A DNA stretch of 64,000 nt from Paracidovorax avenae ATCC 19860 (GCF_000176855.2 NC_015138.1:2232001-2296000); one strand, 5' to 3'. Shown: positions 16,565-27,016, numbered from the stretch's first letter. The notes: a model not told the origin generated them from the letters alone. Program-made: numbers and translations.

Positions 16565-16675
16565 GGGCGCATTCTGCCGGCCGGCGGTCCGCGGTGCTTA
16601 GCCGGGTTTGCGCAAATCACCCGGTGGAGACGGCGCCGCGGTCGGGGCGCCGATCGACCGCGGGCCGTGCCGGCA

Positions 16676-18091
16676 TCAGGGCGCCTGCAGTTGCTGCAGC
16701 AGCTCCAGCGTCGGGTATCCATCGGCCACCTGCCCGATGCTCAGCTGGAAGCGGCGCAGGCCGGCGCGCGTGGCCGGGCCCATCACGCCGTCGGCGGTGC
16801 CGGCCGCGAAGCCGCGGGCGTTGAGGGCATTCTGCAGGTCGCGGGTCTGGGTGCGCGTGAGCGGCTGCAGGTCGCGGGGCCATGGGGCCGTGACGCCGGG
16901 GCCTCCGGCGATCTGGCGCGCGAGCAGGCCCACGCCCAGGGCGTAGTTGATGGAGTTGTTGTAGCGCAGGATCACCCGGAAATTCGGCCCCACCATGAAG
17001 GCCGGGCCGCGCGCGCCCGCAGGCACGAGGATGGAGGCGCCGTCCAGCGCGGGCAGGGGCTGGCCATCGATGGATTGCACGCCCTCGGCCGCCCACTGCG
17101 TGGACGGGTGGCGCACGGCGAGTTCCGCGCGCTCGTAGTCGAAGCCCGGCGGCAGGCGCACTTCCACGCCCCAGGGCTGGCCGGGTTGCCAGCCCATGCG
17201 CGACAGGAAATTGGCGGTGGATGCGGCGACATCCGGGACGCTGCCCCAGATGTCGCGGTGGCCGTCGCCGTCGGCGTCCACCGCGTAGCCGAGGAACACG
17301 GACGGCAGGAACTGGGTGTGGCCCATGGCGCCGGCCCAGGAGCCGATCATGCGGTCGGCGGCGATGTCGCCCTGGTCGATGATGCGCAGCGCGGCCAGCA
17401 GTTCACCGCGCGCCCAGTCGCGGCGGCGGCCCTCGTAGGCCAGCGTGGCGAGCGCATCGACGGTGCGGAAGCTCCCGAAGTTCGACCCGTAGTTGCTTTC
17501 CATGCCCCAGATGGCGGTAATGACCTCGGCAGGCACGCCGTAGCGCGCGGCTGCCGAGTCCAGGGCGGCGCGCTGCTCGGCCAGCACGTCGCGGCCACGC
17601 TGGATGCGGGTGGGCGACACGGCGCTGTCCAGGTAGGCCCAGGGCGTGCGCGTGAATTCGGGCTGGGAGCGGTCGAGCTCGATCACCTGGGGCAGCCACT
17701 GCGCGCCGTCCAGGGCGGCAGCGACCGTCTCCGGGCGGATGCCGGCCTGCAGGGCCTCCTGCCGGAATCCCGCGATCCACTGCGCGAAGCCGGCCTGTTC
17801 GGCCTCGGCGGACAGCGGGGCGGCATCGGCTGCCGGCGCGGTGGGCTGGGCGGGTGCAGGCGTGGCCTGCGTGCCCGGTGCGGGCACGGCCGGCAGTGCC
17901 GGGTTGGCGGGAACCGGCGCAGTCGGCGCGGCCTGCGCCGGGGGAGCGGACGGCGTGGCGGCGCAACCGGCCAGCAGGGCGCAGAGCAGGCCTGCCCCGG
18001 CGGCGGCGGGCCACCACGGCCTGGCGGGAGCAGCGTGGACGCTGAAGGACGGACGGAGGGCGGAGGCGGGCGTCGTGTTTCTTCGTTGCAT
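16676..18091 (-). CDS. mltB: Membrane-bound lytic murein transglycosylase B
   Basis: 471 aa. Start ATG 18091 gives a lipoprotein signal (AGAGLLCALLAGC). A Pro/Ala-rich linker follows, then the SLT/MltB catalytic domain. The catalytic Glu is in AIWGMESNYGSNFG and the family motifs SWAGAMGHTQFLPS and NFLSRMGW are seen. A C-terminal peptidoglycan-binding domain (LQNALNARGF, DGVMGPATRAGLRRFQ) completes the protein. It cleaves the MurNAc-GlcNAc bond of peptidoglycan with 1,6-anhydro product formation, acting at the outer membrane inner face. Divergent from sbcB, 79 bp apart. Confidence 0.93.
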   Translation of the reverse strand: MQRRNTTPASALRPSFSVHAAPARPWWPAAAGAGLLCALLAGCAATPSAPPAQAAPTAPVPANPALPAVPAPGTQATPAPAQPTAPAADAAPLSAEAEQAGFAQWIAGFRQEALQAGIRPETVAAALDGAQWLPQVIELDRSQPEFTRTPWAYLDSAVSPTRIQRGRDVLAEQRAALDSAAARYGVPAEVITAIWGMESNYGSNFGSFRTVDALATLAYEGRRRDWARGELLAALRIIDQGDIAADRMIGSWAGAMGHTQFLPSVFLGYAVDADGDGHRDIWGSVPDVAASTANFLSRMGWQPGQPWGVEVRLPPGFDYERAELAVRHPSTQWAAEGVQSIDGQPLPALDGASILVPAGARGPAFMVGPNFRVILRYNNSINYALGVGLLARQIAGGPGVTAPWPRDLQPLTRTQTRDLQNALNARGFAAGTADGVMGPATRAGLRRFQLSIGQVADGYPTLELLQQLQAP

Positions 18092-18170
18092 GCCCCATTG
18101 TCCACGGGCTGCAGCGGTGCCGGCATACTTGCGGGCTGGAGTTTTACGCATCGCTGCGCTTCATCGATCC

Positions 18171-19607
18171 ATGCATACTTTTTTTTGGCACGACTACGAG
18201 ACCTTCGGCGCGGACCCGCGGCGCGACCGCCCCGCGCAGTTCGCGGGCATCCGCACGGACGCGGACCTGAACGAGATCGGCGAGCCGGTGATGATGTATT
18301 GCCGCCCGGCGCCGGACTACCTGCCTGATCCCGAGTCCTGCCTGCTCACGGGCATCACGCCGCAGCTGTGCCTGGAGCGCGGCCTGCCCGAGCACGAATT
18401 CGCCGCGCGCATCGAGGCGGAGTTGGCCCGGCCCGGCACCATCGGCGTGGGCTACAACACGATCCGCTTCGACGACGAGATCACGCGCTTCATGTTCTGG
18501 CGCAACCTGATCGATCCCTATGCGCGGGAATGGCAGAACGAATGCGGCCGCTGGGACCTGCTGGACGTGGTGCGCCTGACCTACGCGCTGCGCCCCGACG
18601 GTATCGAGTGGCCGCGCAAGGAGGACGGGTCTCCCAGCCTGAAGCTCGAGCACCTGTCGCGCGCCAACGGCCTGGTGCACGAGGCGGCGCACGATGCCCT
18701 GTCGGACGTGCGCGCCACGATCGCGCTGGCGAGGCTGATCCGGCAGCGGCAGCCGAAGCTGTTCGAGTTCGCGCTCGGCCTGCGCCGCAAGGACCGCGTG
18801 GCCGCGGAACTGCGCCTGCCCGCCACGGCCGATACCGCGCGCCCCTTCCTCCACGCATCGGGCATGTTCCCGGCGGACCGGGGCTGCCTGGGCATCCTGT
18901 GGCCGCTCGCCAGCCACCCGACCAACCGCAACGAGCTGATCGCGTGGGACCTGGCGCACGACCCGTCCGAACTGGCCGGCCTGGATGCCGCGCGCATCCG
19001 CGAGCGGCTCTTCACGCGCACCGCCGACCTGCCCGAGGGCGTGGCGCGGCTGCCCGTCAAGAGCGTGCACCTGAACAAGTCCCCCATGGTGGTGGGCAAC
19101 GTGAACACCCTCACGCCGGCCATGGCGCAGCGCTGGGGCATCGACATGGAGCGTGCCGCAGCCCATGCGGAGATCGCACGGGCGCTGCCCGACATGAGCG
19201 CGATCTGGGCCGAGGTGTTCGCACGGCCGAAGGACGCGCCGGCCGATGTGGACCAGGACCTGTACGGGGGCTTCGTCGGCAACGAGGACCGGCGCCGCCT
19301 GCAGCGGCTGCGCACGCTGCCGCCGCAGGAGCTGGCGCTGGCCCGGCCGGGTTTCGACGACGAGCGCCTGGAGGAGCTGGCCTGGCGCTTCCGCGCACGC
19401 AACTTCCCCGAGACGCTGGACGAGGCGGACCGCGAGCGCTGGGAAGCCCTGCGCGTGGCGCGCCTCATGGAGGGCGAGGGCGGTGGCCTGACCTTCGATG
19501 CGCTGTTCGCGCGGCTGGACACGCTGGGCGAGACGGCGGACGAGCGTGGCGAGGCGATCCTGGGAGCGCTGTATGAATATGCAGAAAGCATCGCTCCCGA
19601 TTTCTGA
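18171..19607 (+). CDS. sbcB: Exodeoxyribonuclease I
   Basis: 478 aa, single-strand-specific 3'-5' exonuclease of recombination and mismatch repair. Start ATG 18171 gives the characteristic HTFFWHDYETFG, holding the first DEDD acidic residues; GYNTIRFDDEITR supplies the second, and HDALSDVRATIALA the third and the His. The SH3-like and C-terminal helical domains fill the rest (LPVKSVHLNKSPMV). Length is typical of ExoI. The Sir2 gene starts inside its last 35 bp. Confidence 0.95.
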   Translation: MHTFFWHDYETFGADPRRDRPAQFAGIRTDADLNEIGEPVMMYCRPAPDYLPDPESCLLTGITPQLCLERGLPEHEFAARIEAELARPGTIGVGYNTIRFDDEITRFMFWRNLIDPYAREWQNECGRWDLLDVVRLTYALRPDGIEWPRKEDGSPSLKLEHLSRANGLVHEAAHDALSDVRATIALARLIRQRQPKLFEFALGLRRKDRVAAELRLPATADTARPFLHASGMFPADRGCLGILWPLASHPTNRNELIAWDLAHDPSELAGLDAARIRERLFTRTADLPEGVARLPVKSVHLNKSPMVVGNVNTLTPAMAQRWGIDMERAAAHAEIARALPDMSAIWAEVFARPKDAPADVDQDLYGGFVGNEDRRRLQRLRTLPPQELALARPGFDDERLEELAWRFRARNFPETLDEADRERWEALRVARLMEGEGGGLTFDALFARLDTLGETADERGEAILGALYEYAESIAPDF

Positions 19608-20484
19608 CGGGCCCGTGCCTCTGCCGGCCTCTGCGGGCGGGTTGGATGCCCTGCTGGCCTGGGCGCGTGCCTGCCCGCGGCTTTTCGTGCTCACCGGCGC
19701 GGGCTGCAGCACGGCGTCCGGCATCCCGGACTACCGGGACGAGGGCGGCGCCTGGAAGCGCTCCCCGCCGGTCACCTACCAGGCCTTCATGGGCGACGAG
19801 GCGGTGCGCCGGCGCTACTGGGCGCGCAGCATGATCGGCTGGCGCGTCATGGGCGGCGCCGCGCCCGGGGCCGCGCACCATGCCCTGGCCGCGCTGGAGG
19901 CGATGGGCCGGGTGGAGATGCTGCTCACGCAGAACGTGGACGGCCTGCACACGGCCGCGGGGCAGCAGCGGGTGATCGACCTGCACGGGCGCATCGACAC
20001 GGTGCGCTGCATGGCCTGCGAGGCGCGCATGCCGCGTGCGGACCTGCAATCCTGGCTGGAGGCCCGCAACCCGGCCTGGGCGGTGCTGGAGGCGGCCGCT
20101 GCGCCGGACGGCGATGCCGACCTGGACGGCCGCGACTTTTCCGCGTTCGAATTGCCCGCCTGTCCCCATTGCGGCGGCGGTCCCCTGAAGCCGGACGTGG
20201 TGTTTTTCGGTGAAAGCGTGCCGCGCGAACGCGTGGAGGCCGCGCGGGCGGCGCTGGCCCGGTCCGACGGATTGCTCGTGGCCGGCTCTTCGCTGATGGT
20301 GTATTCGGGTTTCCGCTTCGTGCAGGCGGCCGCGGACGCCGGGCTGCCGGTGGCGGCCGTGAACCGGGGCGTGACGCGCGCCGACGGATTGATCGCGGTC
20401 AAGGTCGAGGACGACGTGGGCCGCGTGCTGGGGGCCCTGGCGCAGGCGCTGGCACCGGCCGGAGGGATGCCGCCGGGCGCATGA
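19573..20484 (+). CDS. Sir2-family NAD-dependent protein deacylase
   Basis: 303 aa. NAD-binding motifs GAGCSTASGIPDYRDEGG and QNVDGLHTAAG, the catalytic His in DLHGRID, two zinc-binding Cys pairs (CMAC and CPHC) and the GSSLMVYSGFRF motif identify a class II-type sirtuin. It removes acyl groups from lysines, consuming NAD+. The start ATG 19573 lies within the end of sbcB (35-bp overlap), which suggests translational coupling. Start choice is by Sir2 N-terminal alignment; a nearby in-frame alternative, ATG 19579, is also possible. Confidence 0.9.
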   Translation: MNMQKASLPISDGPVPLPASAGGLDALLAWARACPRLFVLTGAGCSTASGIPDYRDEGGAWKRSPPVTYQAFMGDEAVRRRYWARSMIGWRVMGGAAPGAAHHALAALEAMGRVEMLLTQNVDGLHTAAGQQRVIDLHGRIDTVRCMACEARMPRADLQSWLEARNPAWAVLEAAAAPDGDADLDGRDFSAFELPACPHCGGGPLKPDVVFFGESVPRERVEAARAALARSDGLLVAGSSLMVYSGFRFVQAAADAGLPVAAVNRGVTRADGLIAVKVEDDVGRVLGALAQALAPAGGMPPGA

Positions 20485-20596
20485 CCCGGTGGCACGGGCG
20501 GGTTTGCGCGACGGCGCCCGCCGATGGTGCTATGGTGGCCGGATAACGCCCGGGCCGCGCCGAGAGCGCGAGCCGGGGCCCTGAGGAGACAAACCC

Positions 20597-22720
20597 ATGC
20601 AGAGCTCCCTCCATGGCGGGGAGGCGGCGCAGGCCGCCGCCTTCGCGCCGCTGCCTTCGGCCCGCGTGATCGCCGAGTCGCACGAGCGCTCCCGCTCCTT
20701 CGGCCTGCAACGGCACGCGTCCGCCGACCTCCAGCCCCTGGCGCCCGACGCGCTCGCCTGGGCCGTGGCGCGCAACGACGCGCTTTGCGCGCATGCGCTC
20801 CCGGTCATGGAAACCCTCTCTGCGCAGATCGCGGGCACGCAGAGCATGGTGCTGCTCACCGACGCCCAGGGCGTGGTGCTGCACGCCCTGGGCGACGAGG
20901 AATTCCTCGGGCGCGCGCACCGGGTCGCGCTGCGGCCCGGGGGCACCTGGTCCGAGCGCAGCAAGGGCACGAATGCCATCGGCACGGCCCTGGCCCTGGG
21001 CGATGCGGTGCAGGTGAACGGCGACGAGCATTTCCTGGCCGCCAACCAGTTCCTCACCTGCTCCTGCGCACCCATCTGCGATCCGCTGGGCCAGGTGATT
21101 GGCGCGCTGGACGTGAGCGGCGACCGCCACCAGCAGAGTGCGCACACGCTGGCCCTGGTGCGCATGTCCGCCCGCATGGTCGAGAACCATCTCTTCGGCA
21201 AGGTCTATGAGGACGCCGTGCGGCTGCGCTTCCATGCGCGCCCGGAGTTCCTGGGCACGCTGGTGGAGGGCCTGGCCGCGTTCACGCCGGAGGGTCGCTT
21301 CCTCGCGGCCAACCGCAGCGGGCAGTTCCAGCTCGGTATGTCGGCGAACGCATTGCAGGCGCAGACCTTCCCGTCGCTCTTCGGCATGCCGATGAGCGCG
21401 CTGCTGGCCCATGCGCGCGGCGCCATGCCCCGGCCGCTGCAGCTCGCGCTGCCCGGCGGGGTGGTGGTCAATGCGATGGTGGAATTCCGCCCGAAGGGGG
21501 CGGCGGCCCTCGGCTGGATGGTGCAGGGGCGCGACGAGGATGCGCCCACGGCCGCGCCCGCTGCCCCAGCTTCCGCCACGGCCACCCGGCCGCGGCCCGT
21601 CGCCCCGGTGCCGGCCGGCGGTCCGCGCCTGTCCGGCCTGCGCTACCTGGATACGGGCGATGCGCAGCTGGCGCAGGTGATCGACCGCGTCTCGCGCGTG
21701 CTGGGCAGCGACGTGCCCATGCTCATCCTCGGCGAGACCGGCACGGGCAAGGAACTGCTGGCCCGCGCCATCCACCAGGACGGCCCGCGCGCGCGCGGGC
21801 CCTTCGTGGCGGTGAACTGCGCATCCATCCCGGAAACTCTGATCGAGGCGGAACTGTTCGGCTACGAGGAGGGCGCCTTCACGGGCGCGCGGCGCAAGGG
21901 CAGCGTGGGCAAGATCGCCCAGGCCCACGGCGGCACGCTGTTCCTGGACGAGATCGGCGACATGCCGCTGGCCATGCAGGCCCGGCTGCTGCGCGTGCTG
22001 CAGGAGCGCACCGTGGCGCCGCTCGGCTCGGCGCGGCAGATCCCGGTGGATGTGCACGTGCTTTGCGCCACCCACCGGAACCTGCGCGACATGATGGCCC
22101 GGGGGGTGTTCCGCGACGATCTCTACTACCGGCTCAACGGGCTGGTGGTGCGCCTGCCGGCGCTGCGCGAGCGCTCGGACCTGCGCGTCATCGTGCAGCG
22201 CCTCTTGCAGGCGCAGGACCGCGAGCGGGCTGCCGAAGGCTCCGCGCCCGGGTGGCCGCGGCCGCGCCGGACGGCGCCCCTGCGGGTCTCGCCGCGGGCC
22301 ATGGAGCTGTTCCTGCGGCACTGCTGGCCGGGCAACCTCCGCCAGCTCTCGAATGCGCTGCGCACGGCGGCGCTGATGGCCGGCGATGCGGACGAGATCG
22401 ACATCGGGCATCTGCCGGAGGACCTGTTCGATGAAGTTCCTCCTGCTGCCGCTTCCGCGGCCCCGGTGCCCGCAGGTCCCCAGGGCGATGCCGGGGCGTC
22501 GGTGTGGGGTACCGGGCCATGCCCGCCGGGCCGCAGCGCTGCACGCCGGCCCGAGCCGGCCGCGGTGCGTTCATGGGACGAGACCGTGGAAGATGCGCTG
22601 CGCCATGCGCTGTCGGTGCATGGCGGCAACGTGTCCGCCGTGGCGCGGGCGTTGGGGGTGTCGCGCAATACGGTGTACCGGCGGCTGAAGGCCATGGACG
22701 GGACGGCCGCCCATCATTGA
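20597..22720 (+). CDS. acoR: σ54-dependent activator, AcoR type
   Basis: 707 aa. An N-terminal GAF-like sensor (about 60-200: SLRPGGTWSERSKGTNAIG-like segment, NQFLTCSCAPI) is followed by a second PAS-like region. The AAA+ domain has Walker A GETGTGKE, the σ54-contacting loop GAFTGA and Walker B LFLDEIGDMP. A Fis-type helix-turn-helix closes the protein (GGNVSAVARALGVSRNTVYR). In Cupriavidus and Pseudomonas, such AcoR/ExaE-like proteins activate acetoin or ethanol/acetaldehyde genes with σ54. Here the protein converges on an exaC-adhP operon that carries a σ54 promoter and palindromic upstream sites, so that operon is the inferred target. The acoR name rests on family resemblance. Confidence 0.88.
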   Translation: MQSSLHGGEAAQAAAFAPLPSARVIAESHERSRSFGLQRHASADLQPLAPDALAWAVARNDALCAHALPVMETLSAQIAGTQSMVLLTDAQGVVLHALGDEEFLGRAHRVALRPGGTWSERSKGTNAIGTALALGDAVQVNGDEHFLAANQFLTCSCAPICDPLGQVIGALDVSGDRHQQSAHTLALVRMSARMVENHLFGKVYEDAVRLRFHARPEFLGTLVEGLAAFTPEGRFLAANRSGQFQLGMSANALQAQTFPSLFGMPMSALLAHARGAMPRPLQLALPGGVVVNAMVEFRPKGAAALGWMVQGRDEDAPTAAPAAPASATATRPRPVAPVPAGGPRLSGLRYLDTGDAQLAQVIDRVSRVLGSDVPMLILGETGTGKELLARAIHQDGPRARGPFVAVNCASIPETLIEAELFGYEEGAFTGARRKGSVGKIAQAHGGTLFLDEIGDMPLAMQARLLRVLQERTVAPLGSARQIPVDVHVLCATHRNLRDMMARGVFRDDLYYRLNGLVVRLPALRERSDLRVIVQRLLQAQDRERAAEGSAPGWPRPRRTAPLRVSPRAMELFLRHCWPGNLRQLSNALRTAALMAGDADEIDIGHLPEDLFDEVPPAAASAAPVPAGPQGDAGASVWGTGPCPPGRSAARRPEPAAVRSWDETVEDALRHALSVHGGNVSAVARALGVSRNTVYRRLKAMDGTAAHH

Positions 22721-22736
22721 TGGCCGGGCTACGGTG

Positions 22737-23132
22737 TCAGTCGGGCCATTGCTCGGCCTGGCGTCCCGATACTTTCCTTTTCACGAGCGCACCCCATGCC
22801 AGGCGTCCAACCGGGCAGGCCCAGAGGATGGACAAGACCCCCACGACGATCAGCGATCCGCGATCGCCCGTGCTCGCAAACACGGCGACGGCGGCATTGA
22901 GCAGCCCCGCGATGGGCGCAATGGCGAACAGCCAGATCGCGGCCACCCCGTCGTGCTGGAGCTTCAGGCAGGCGAGCGGCACGAGGCAGAGCAGGGCGGG
23001 ACTGTAGATGAGCCAGGCCAGCAGGGCATTGCCTTCACCGACGTAGGGCAGTCCGCTTGCCGAGAGGTTCAGGACGATGCCCCATGCCACGATCCCGACG
23101 GCCAGGCCCGCCCATCCGAGCAGATACCGCAT
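22737..23132 (-). CDS. Small integral membrane protein, unknown
   Basis: 131 aa with four hydrophobic segments (LLGWAGLAVGIVAWGIVLNL, a second at LLAWLIYSPALLCLVPLACL, a third at AAIWLFAIAPIAGLLNAAVA, a fourth at SLIVVGVLSILWACPVG). No family recognised. Start ATG 23132 lies only 10 bp after the DUF779 stop, so it is probably the last gene of the exaC operon, and it may act in the same pathway. Converges with acoR (16-bp gap). Confidence 0.7.
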   Translation of the reverse strand: MRYLLGWAGLAVGIVAWGIVLNLSASGLPYVGEGNALLAWLIYSPALLCLVPLACLKLQHDGVAAIWLFAIAPIAGLLNAAVAVFASTGDRGSLIVVGVLSILWACPVGRLAWGALVKRKVSGRQAEQWPD

Positions 23133-23142
23133 GGGACTTCCG

Positions 23143-23565
23143 TCAAACCGCCCCGCGCGGCGGCGGCCCCAGCGCCTCGATGGCCGCCCATTCGGCATCG
23201 CCGTAGAGCCGCGAGCGGGTGAGGAACCGCAGCCCCGTGGGCCGCTCCAGCGAGAACATGCCGCCGTTGCCGGGCACGGCATCGATGATCAGGTGCGTGT
23301 GTTCCCAGTAGGCGAACTGGGATTCGCTCATGTAGAAGGGCGTGCCCGCGATCTCGCCGAGCAGCACGTCGGAATCGCCGAGCATGAATTCGCCGCGGGC
23401 GAAGCACATGGGTGCGCTGCCATCGCAGCAGCCGCCGGACTGGTGGAACATGAGCGGGCCGTGTTGCGCCTGCAGCCGCTCGATGAGGGCGACGGCCTCG
23501 GGCGTGGCCGAGACACGGGTTGCGGAACCGGGAGGTGCGGAAACGGGGGGCGCGGTCGTCGTCAT
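23143..23565 (-). CDS. DUF779 protein
   Basis: 140 aa. The conserved core HQSGGCCDGSAPMC with its Cys cluster, followed by FYMSESQFAYWEHTHLIIDAVPGNGGMFSLE, is characteristic of DUF779. The family is known mainly from its genomic position next to acetaldehyde dehydrogenase genes, and its biochemical role is not established. The Cys/His content suggests metal binding (inference). Located 121 bp after adhP and 10 bp before the small membrane protein, in the same orientation. Confidence 0.85.
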   Translation of the reverse strand: MTTTAPPVSAPPGSATRVSATPEAVALIERLQAQHGPLMFHQSGGCCDGSAPMCFARGEFMLGDSDVLLGEIAGTPFYMSESQFAYWEHTHLIIDAVPGNGGMFSLERPTGLRFLTRSRLYGDAEWAAIEALGPPPRGAV

Positions 23566-23686
23566 GCGGTGTCTCCTGTCATGGGGTCTGCGCTTCCCGC
23601 AGTGTGCCCGAAGTGCAGCAGCGGCGCCCGCCCTGCGGCAGCCCACGCCCTGTGCCAGTGCGCAGGGCGTGTGTCTGCCGCGGTCG

Positions 23687-24721
23687 TCAGTGGGCCGCCA
23701 TGTCCAGCACGATGCGGCCCTGGATCTGGCCCTTGTGCATGCGCGCGAACACGTCGTTGATGTTCTCCAGCTTCTCGGTCGCCACGGTGGCCTTGACCTG
23801 GCCGCGGGCCGCGAAGTCCAGCGATTCCTGCAGGTCCAGGCGCGTGCCGACGATGGAGCCGCGCACGGTGACGCCGCGCAGCACCATGTCGAAGATGGGC
23901 AGCGGGAAGTTGCCGGGCGGCAGGCCGTTGAGCGACACGGTGCCGCCGCGGCGCACCATGCCCAGCGCCTGCTCGAAGGCCTTGGGCGAGACGGCCGTGA
24001 CCAGCGCGCCATGGGCGCCGCCGATCTCCTTTTGCAGATAGGCGGCCGGGTCGGTGGTCTTCGCGTTCACCGTCACGCTGGCGCCGAGTTTTTTCGCCAG
24101 TTCGAGCTTGTCGTCTTCCACGTCCACGGCCGCCACGTTCAGGCCCATGGCCTTGGCGTACTGCACGGCCATGTGGCCCAGGCCGCCGATGCCGGAGATG
24201 ACCACCCAGTCGCCCGGCTTGGTGTCCGTCACCTTCAGGCCCTTGTACACGGTCACGCCCGCGCACAGCACGGGAGCGATGTCCACGAAGCCGACGTCCT
24301 TGGGCAGGTGGCCCACGAAGTTGGGGTCGGCCAGCGCGTAGTCGGCGAAACCGCCGTTGACCGAATAGCCGGTGTTGCTCTGCGATTCGCACAGGGTTTC
24401 CCAGCCGCCCAGGCAGTGGGTGCAGCAGCCGCAGGCCGAATGCAGCCACGGCACGCCCACGCGGTCGCCTTCCTTCACGTGCTTCACGTTCCTGCCGATG
24501 GCCGCGACGAAACCCACGCCCTCGTGGCCGGGAATGAACGGCGGGTTGGGCTTGACGGGCCAGTCGCCTTCGGCGGCGTGCAGGTCGGTGTGGCAGACGC
24601 CGGAGGCCTCGATCTTCACGAGGATCTGGTCATCGGCGGGCGTCGGTACCGGGGCTTCCTCGATGGTGAGGGGCTTGCCGAATTCGCGCACGACGGCGGC
24701 TTTCATGGTCTTGGGAAGCAT
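23687..24721 (-). CDS. adhP: Zinc-dependent alcohol dehydrogenase, propanol-preferring type
   Basis: 344 aa MDR-family alcohol dehydrogenase oxidising ethanol or short primary alcohols with NAD+. Catalytic zinc ligands are in GVCHTDLHAAEG and PGHEGVG. The structural zinc Cys set is CGCCTHC with a fourth Cys after GGWETL. The Rossmann fold motif is SGIGGLGHMAVQYAKAMG. No signal peptide; cytoplasmic. The start is ATG 24721, with AAGAAAGGA upstream. It lies 119 bp downstream of exaC, so the pair would convert alcohol to aldehyde to acid. Confidence 0.94.
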   Translation of the reverse strand: MLPKTMKAAVVREFGKPLTIEEAPVPTPADDQILVKIEASGVCHTDLHAAEGDWPVKPNPPFIPGHEGVGFVAAIGRNVKHVKEGDRVGVPWLHSACGCCTHCLGGWETLCESQSNTGYSVNGGFADYALADPNFVGHLPKDVGFVDIAPVLCAGVTVYKGLKVTDTKPGDWVVISGIGGLGHMAVQYAKAMGLNVAAVDVEDDKLELAKKLGASVTVNAKTTDPAAYLQKEIGGAHGALVTAVSPKAFEQALGMVRRGGTVSLNGLPPGNFPLPIFDMVLRGVTVRGSIVGTRLDLQESLDFAARGQVKATVATEKLENINDVFARMHKGQIQGRIVLDMAAH

Positions 24722-24755
24722 GGAACGGGAATCCTTTCTTGTGTCGGAAGGGTTA

Positions 24756-24772
24756 GAACCTCGAGAAGGTTC
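24756..24772. promoter_or_regulatory. Perfect 6-5-6 inverted repeat between exaC and adhP
   Basis: GAACCT, five bases, AGGTTC: a perfect dyad in the 119-bp exaC-adhP gap. It could be a small attenuating hairpin in the operon mRNA or an operator for internal control of adhP. No T-run follows. Confidence 0.4.
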
Positions 24773-24840
24773 TCAACGGGGAGGGCTGGCTTCCACCATA
24801 TGCCGCCCTCCCTCGGTCGCTGCTGATGCAGGTCAAGCCG

Positions 24841-26361
<1,521 letters not shown>

Positions 26362-26430
26362 GGTGCTTGTCTCCTGTGGTGGTGGAATGTCCGGGCGGCG
26401 CACCGTGCGCTCTCCGGTGCAGGACATTGC

Positions 26431-26445
26431 GCAAGCCGCATGCCA
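26431..26445 (-). promoter_or_regulatory. σ54 promoter of exaC
   Basis: Read on the minus strand: TGGCAT, five bases (GCGGC), TTGC. This keeps the -24 GG and -12 GC with the exact spacing of the σ54 consensus TGGCAC-N5-TTGC. It would start transcription near 26419, leaving a leader of about 58 bases before the exaC ATG. An AcoR-type activator gene lies at the other end of the operon. Confidence 0.8.
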
Positions 26446-26497
26446 GCGCATGCGCCCCGTGTTCCCTGCACCGCAGAGCCCGTCCGGGTGCTCCATG

Positions 26498-26514
26498 TGT
26501 TCCGTTCTGGAACA
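26498..26514. promoter_or_regulatory. Upstream activating site 1 (palindrome)
   Basis: TGTTCC-N5-GGAACA, a perfect 6-5-6 inverted repeat centred about 87 bp upstream of the inferred exaC start. That is the usual distance for a σ54 enhancer-binding protein. A near-identical copy lies 32 bp further upstream. Confidence 0.65.
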
Positions 26515-26529
26515 GTGGCTGCGCAGGCG

Positions 26530-26546
26530 TGTTGCGTGGCGGAACA
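26530..26546. promoter_or_regulatory. Upstream activating site 2 (palindrome)
   Basis: TGTTGC-N5-GGAACA, identical to site 1 except for one arm base. Centre-to-centre spacing is 32 bp, about three helical turns, so both sites face the same side of the DNA. Between 26362 and 26734 I see these sites, the σ54 promoter and no gene. Confidence 0.6.
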
Positions 26547-26734
26547 GGGCGGCCGGCGGGCGCCGCCGGCCTTGCCGGGAGCGCAGGCGTGCCGCCCGGC
26601 CCGCCCGCTTGCCCGGAAGGGGCAGCCCGCGGTCCCCGGGCACCTGCGCCGCTCTTGGTGTATAACCGCGCCTCCCCGGACACCCGCGGCGCCGCGCCCC
26701 GCGCCTGCCGGCACCACCGACCCATCCCCCGAGC

Positions 26735-27016
26735 ATGACTGACCACTACGCCGCCCTCGGTCTGAGCGCGACCGCGAGCCTGGCCGATATCAAGAAGGCG
26801 TTCCGCCAGAAGGCGGCCTTCTACCACCCCGACCGCAATCCCTCGCCGGATGCGGCCGAGCGCTTCCGCGCGGCCCAGAAGGCCTACGAAGTGCTGTCGG
26901 ACGACGCCGCGCGCCAGGCCTACGACGACAACCGCCGCCGCAACCTGCTCGACGATCCGCTCCAGACGGCGCGGGAGATCTGGCAGTCCTATTTCAAGAA
27001 CGTGCTTTCCTCGTGA
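26735..27016 (+). CDS. Minimal J-domain protein
   Basis: 93 aa consisting of little more than a J domain. Helix II residues lead to the invariant HPD at 31-33, followed by [22 protein letters not shown] and YDDNRRR. A short C-terminal helix ([16 protein letters not shown]) replaces the Gly/Phe and zinc regions of DnaJ. It should stimulate an Hsp70 ATPase; the specificity is unknown. Its stop overlaps the GTG start of the next gene (GTGA), so it heads an operon with three unrecognised proteins. Confidence 0.88.
   Translation: MTDHYAALGLSATASLADIKKAFRQKAAFYHPDRNPSPDAAERFRAAQKAYEVLSDDAARQAYDDNRRRNLLDDPLQTAREIWQSYFKNVLSS

Noticed and set aside
20487..20512. TGGCAC followed by TTTGC upstream of the AcoR-like gene as a σ54 promoter
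   Set aside because: The spacing between the two elements is three bases too long for σ54 RNA polymerase.
26460..26465. A third TGTTCC upstream of exaC
   Set aside because: Only a half site; the other arm is absent and the 38-bp spacing to site 1 is out of phase with the 32-bp spacing of the two palindromes.
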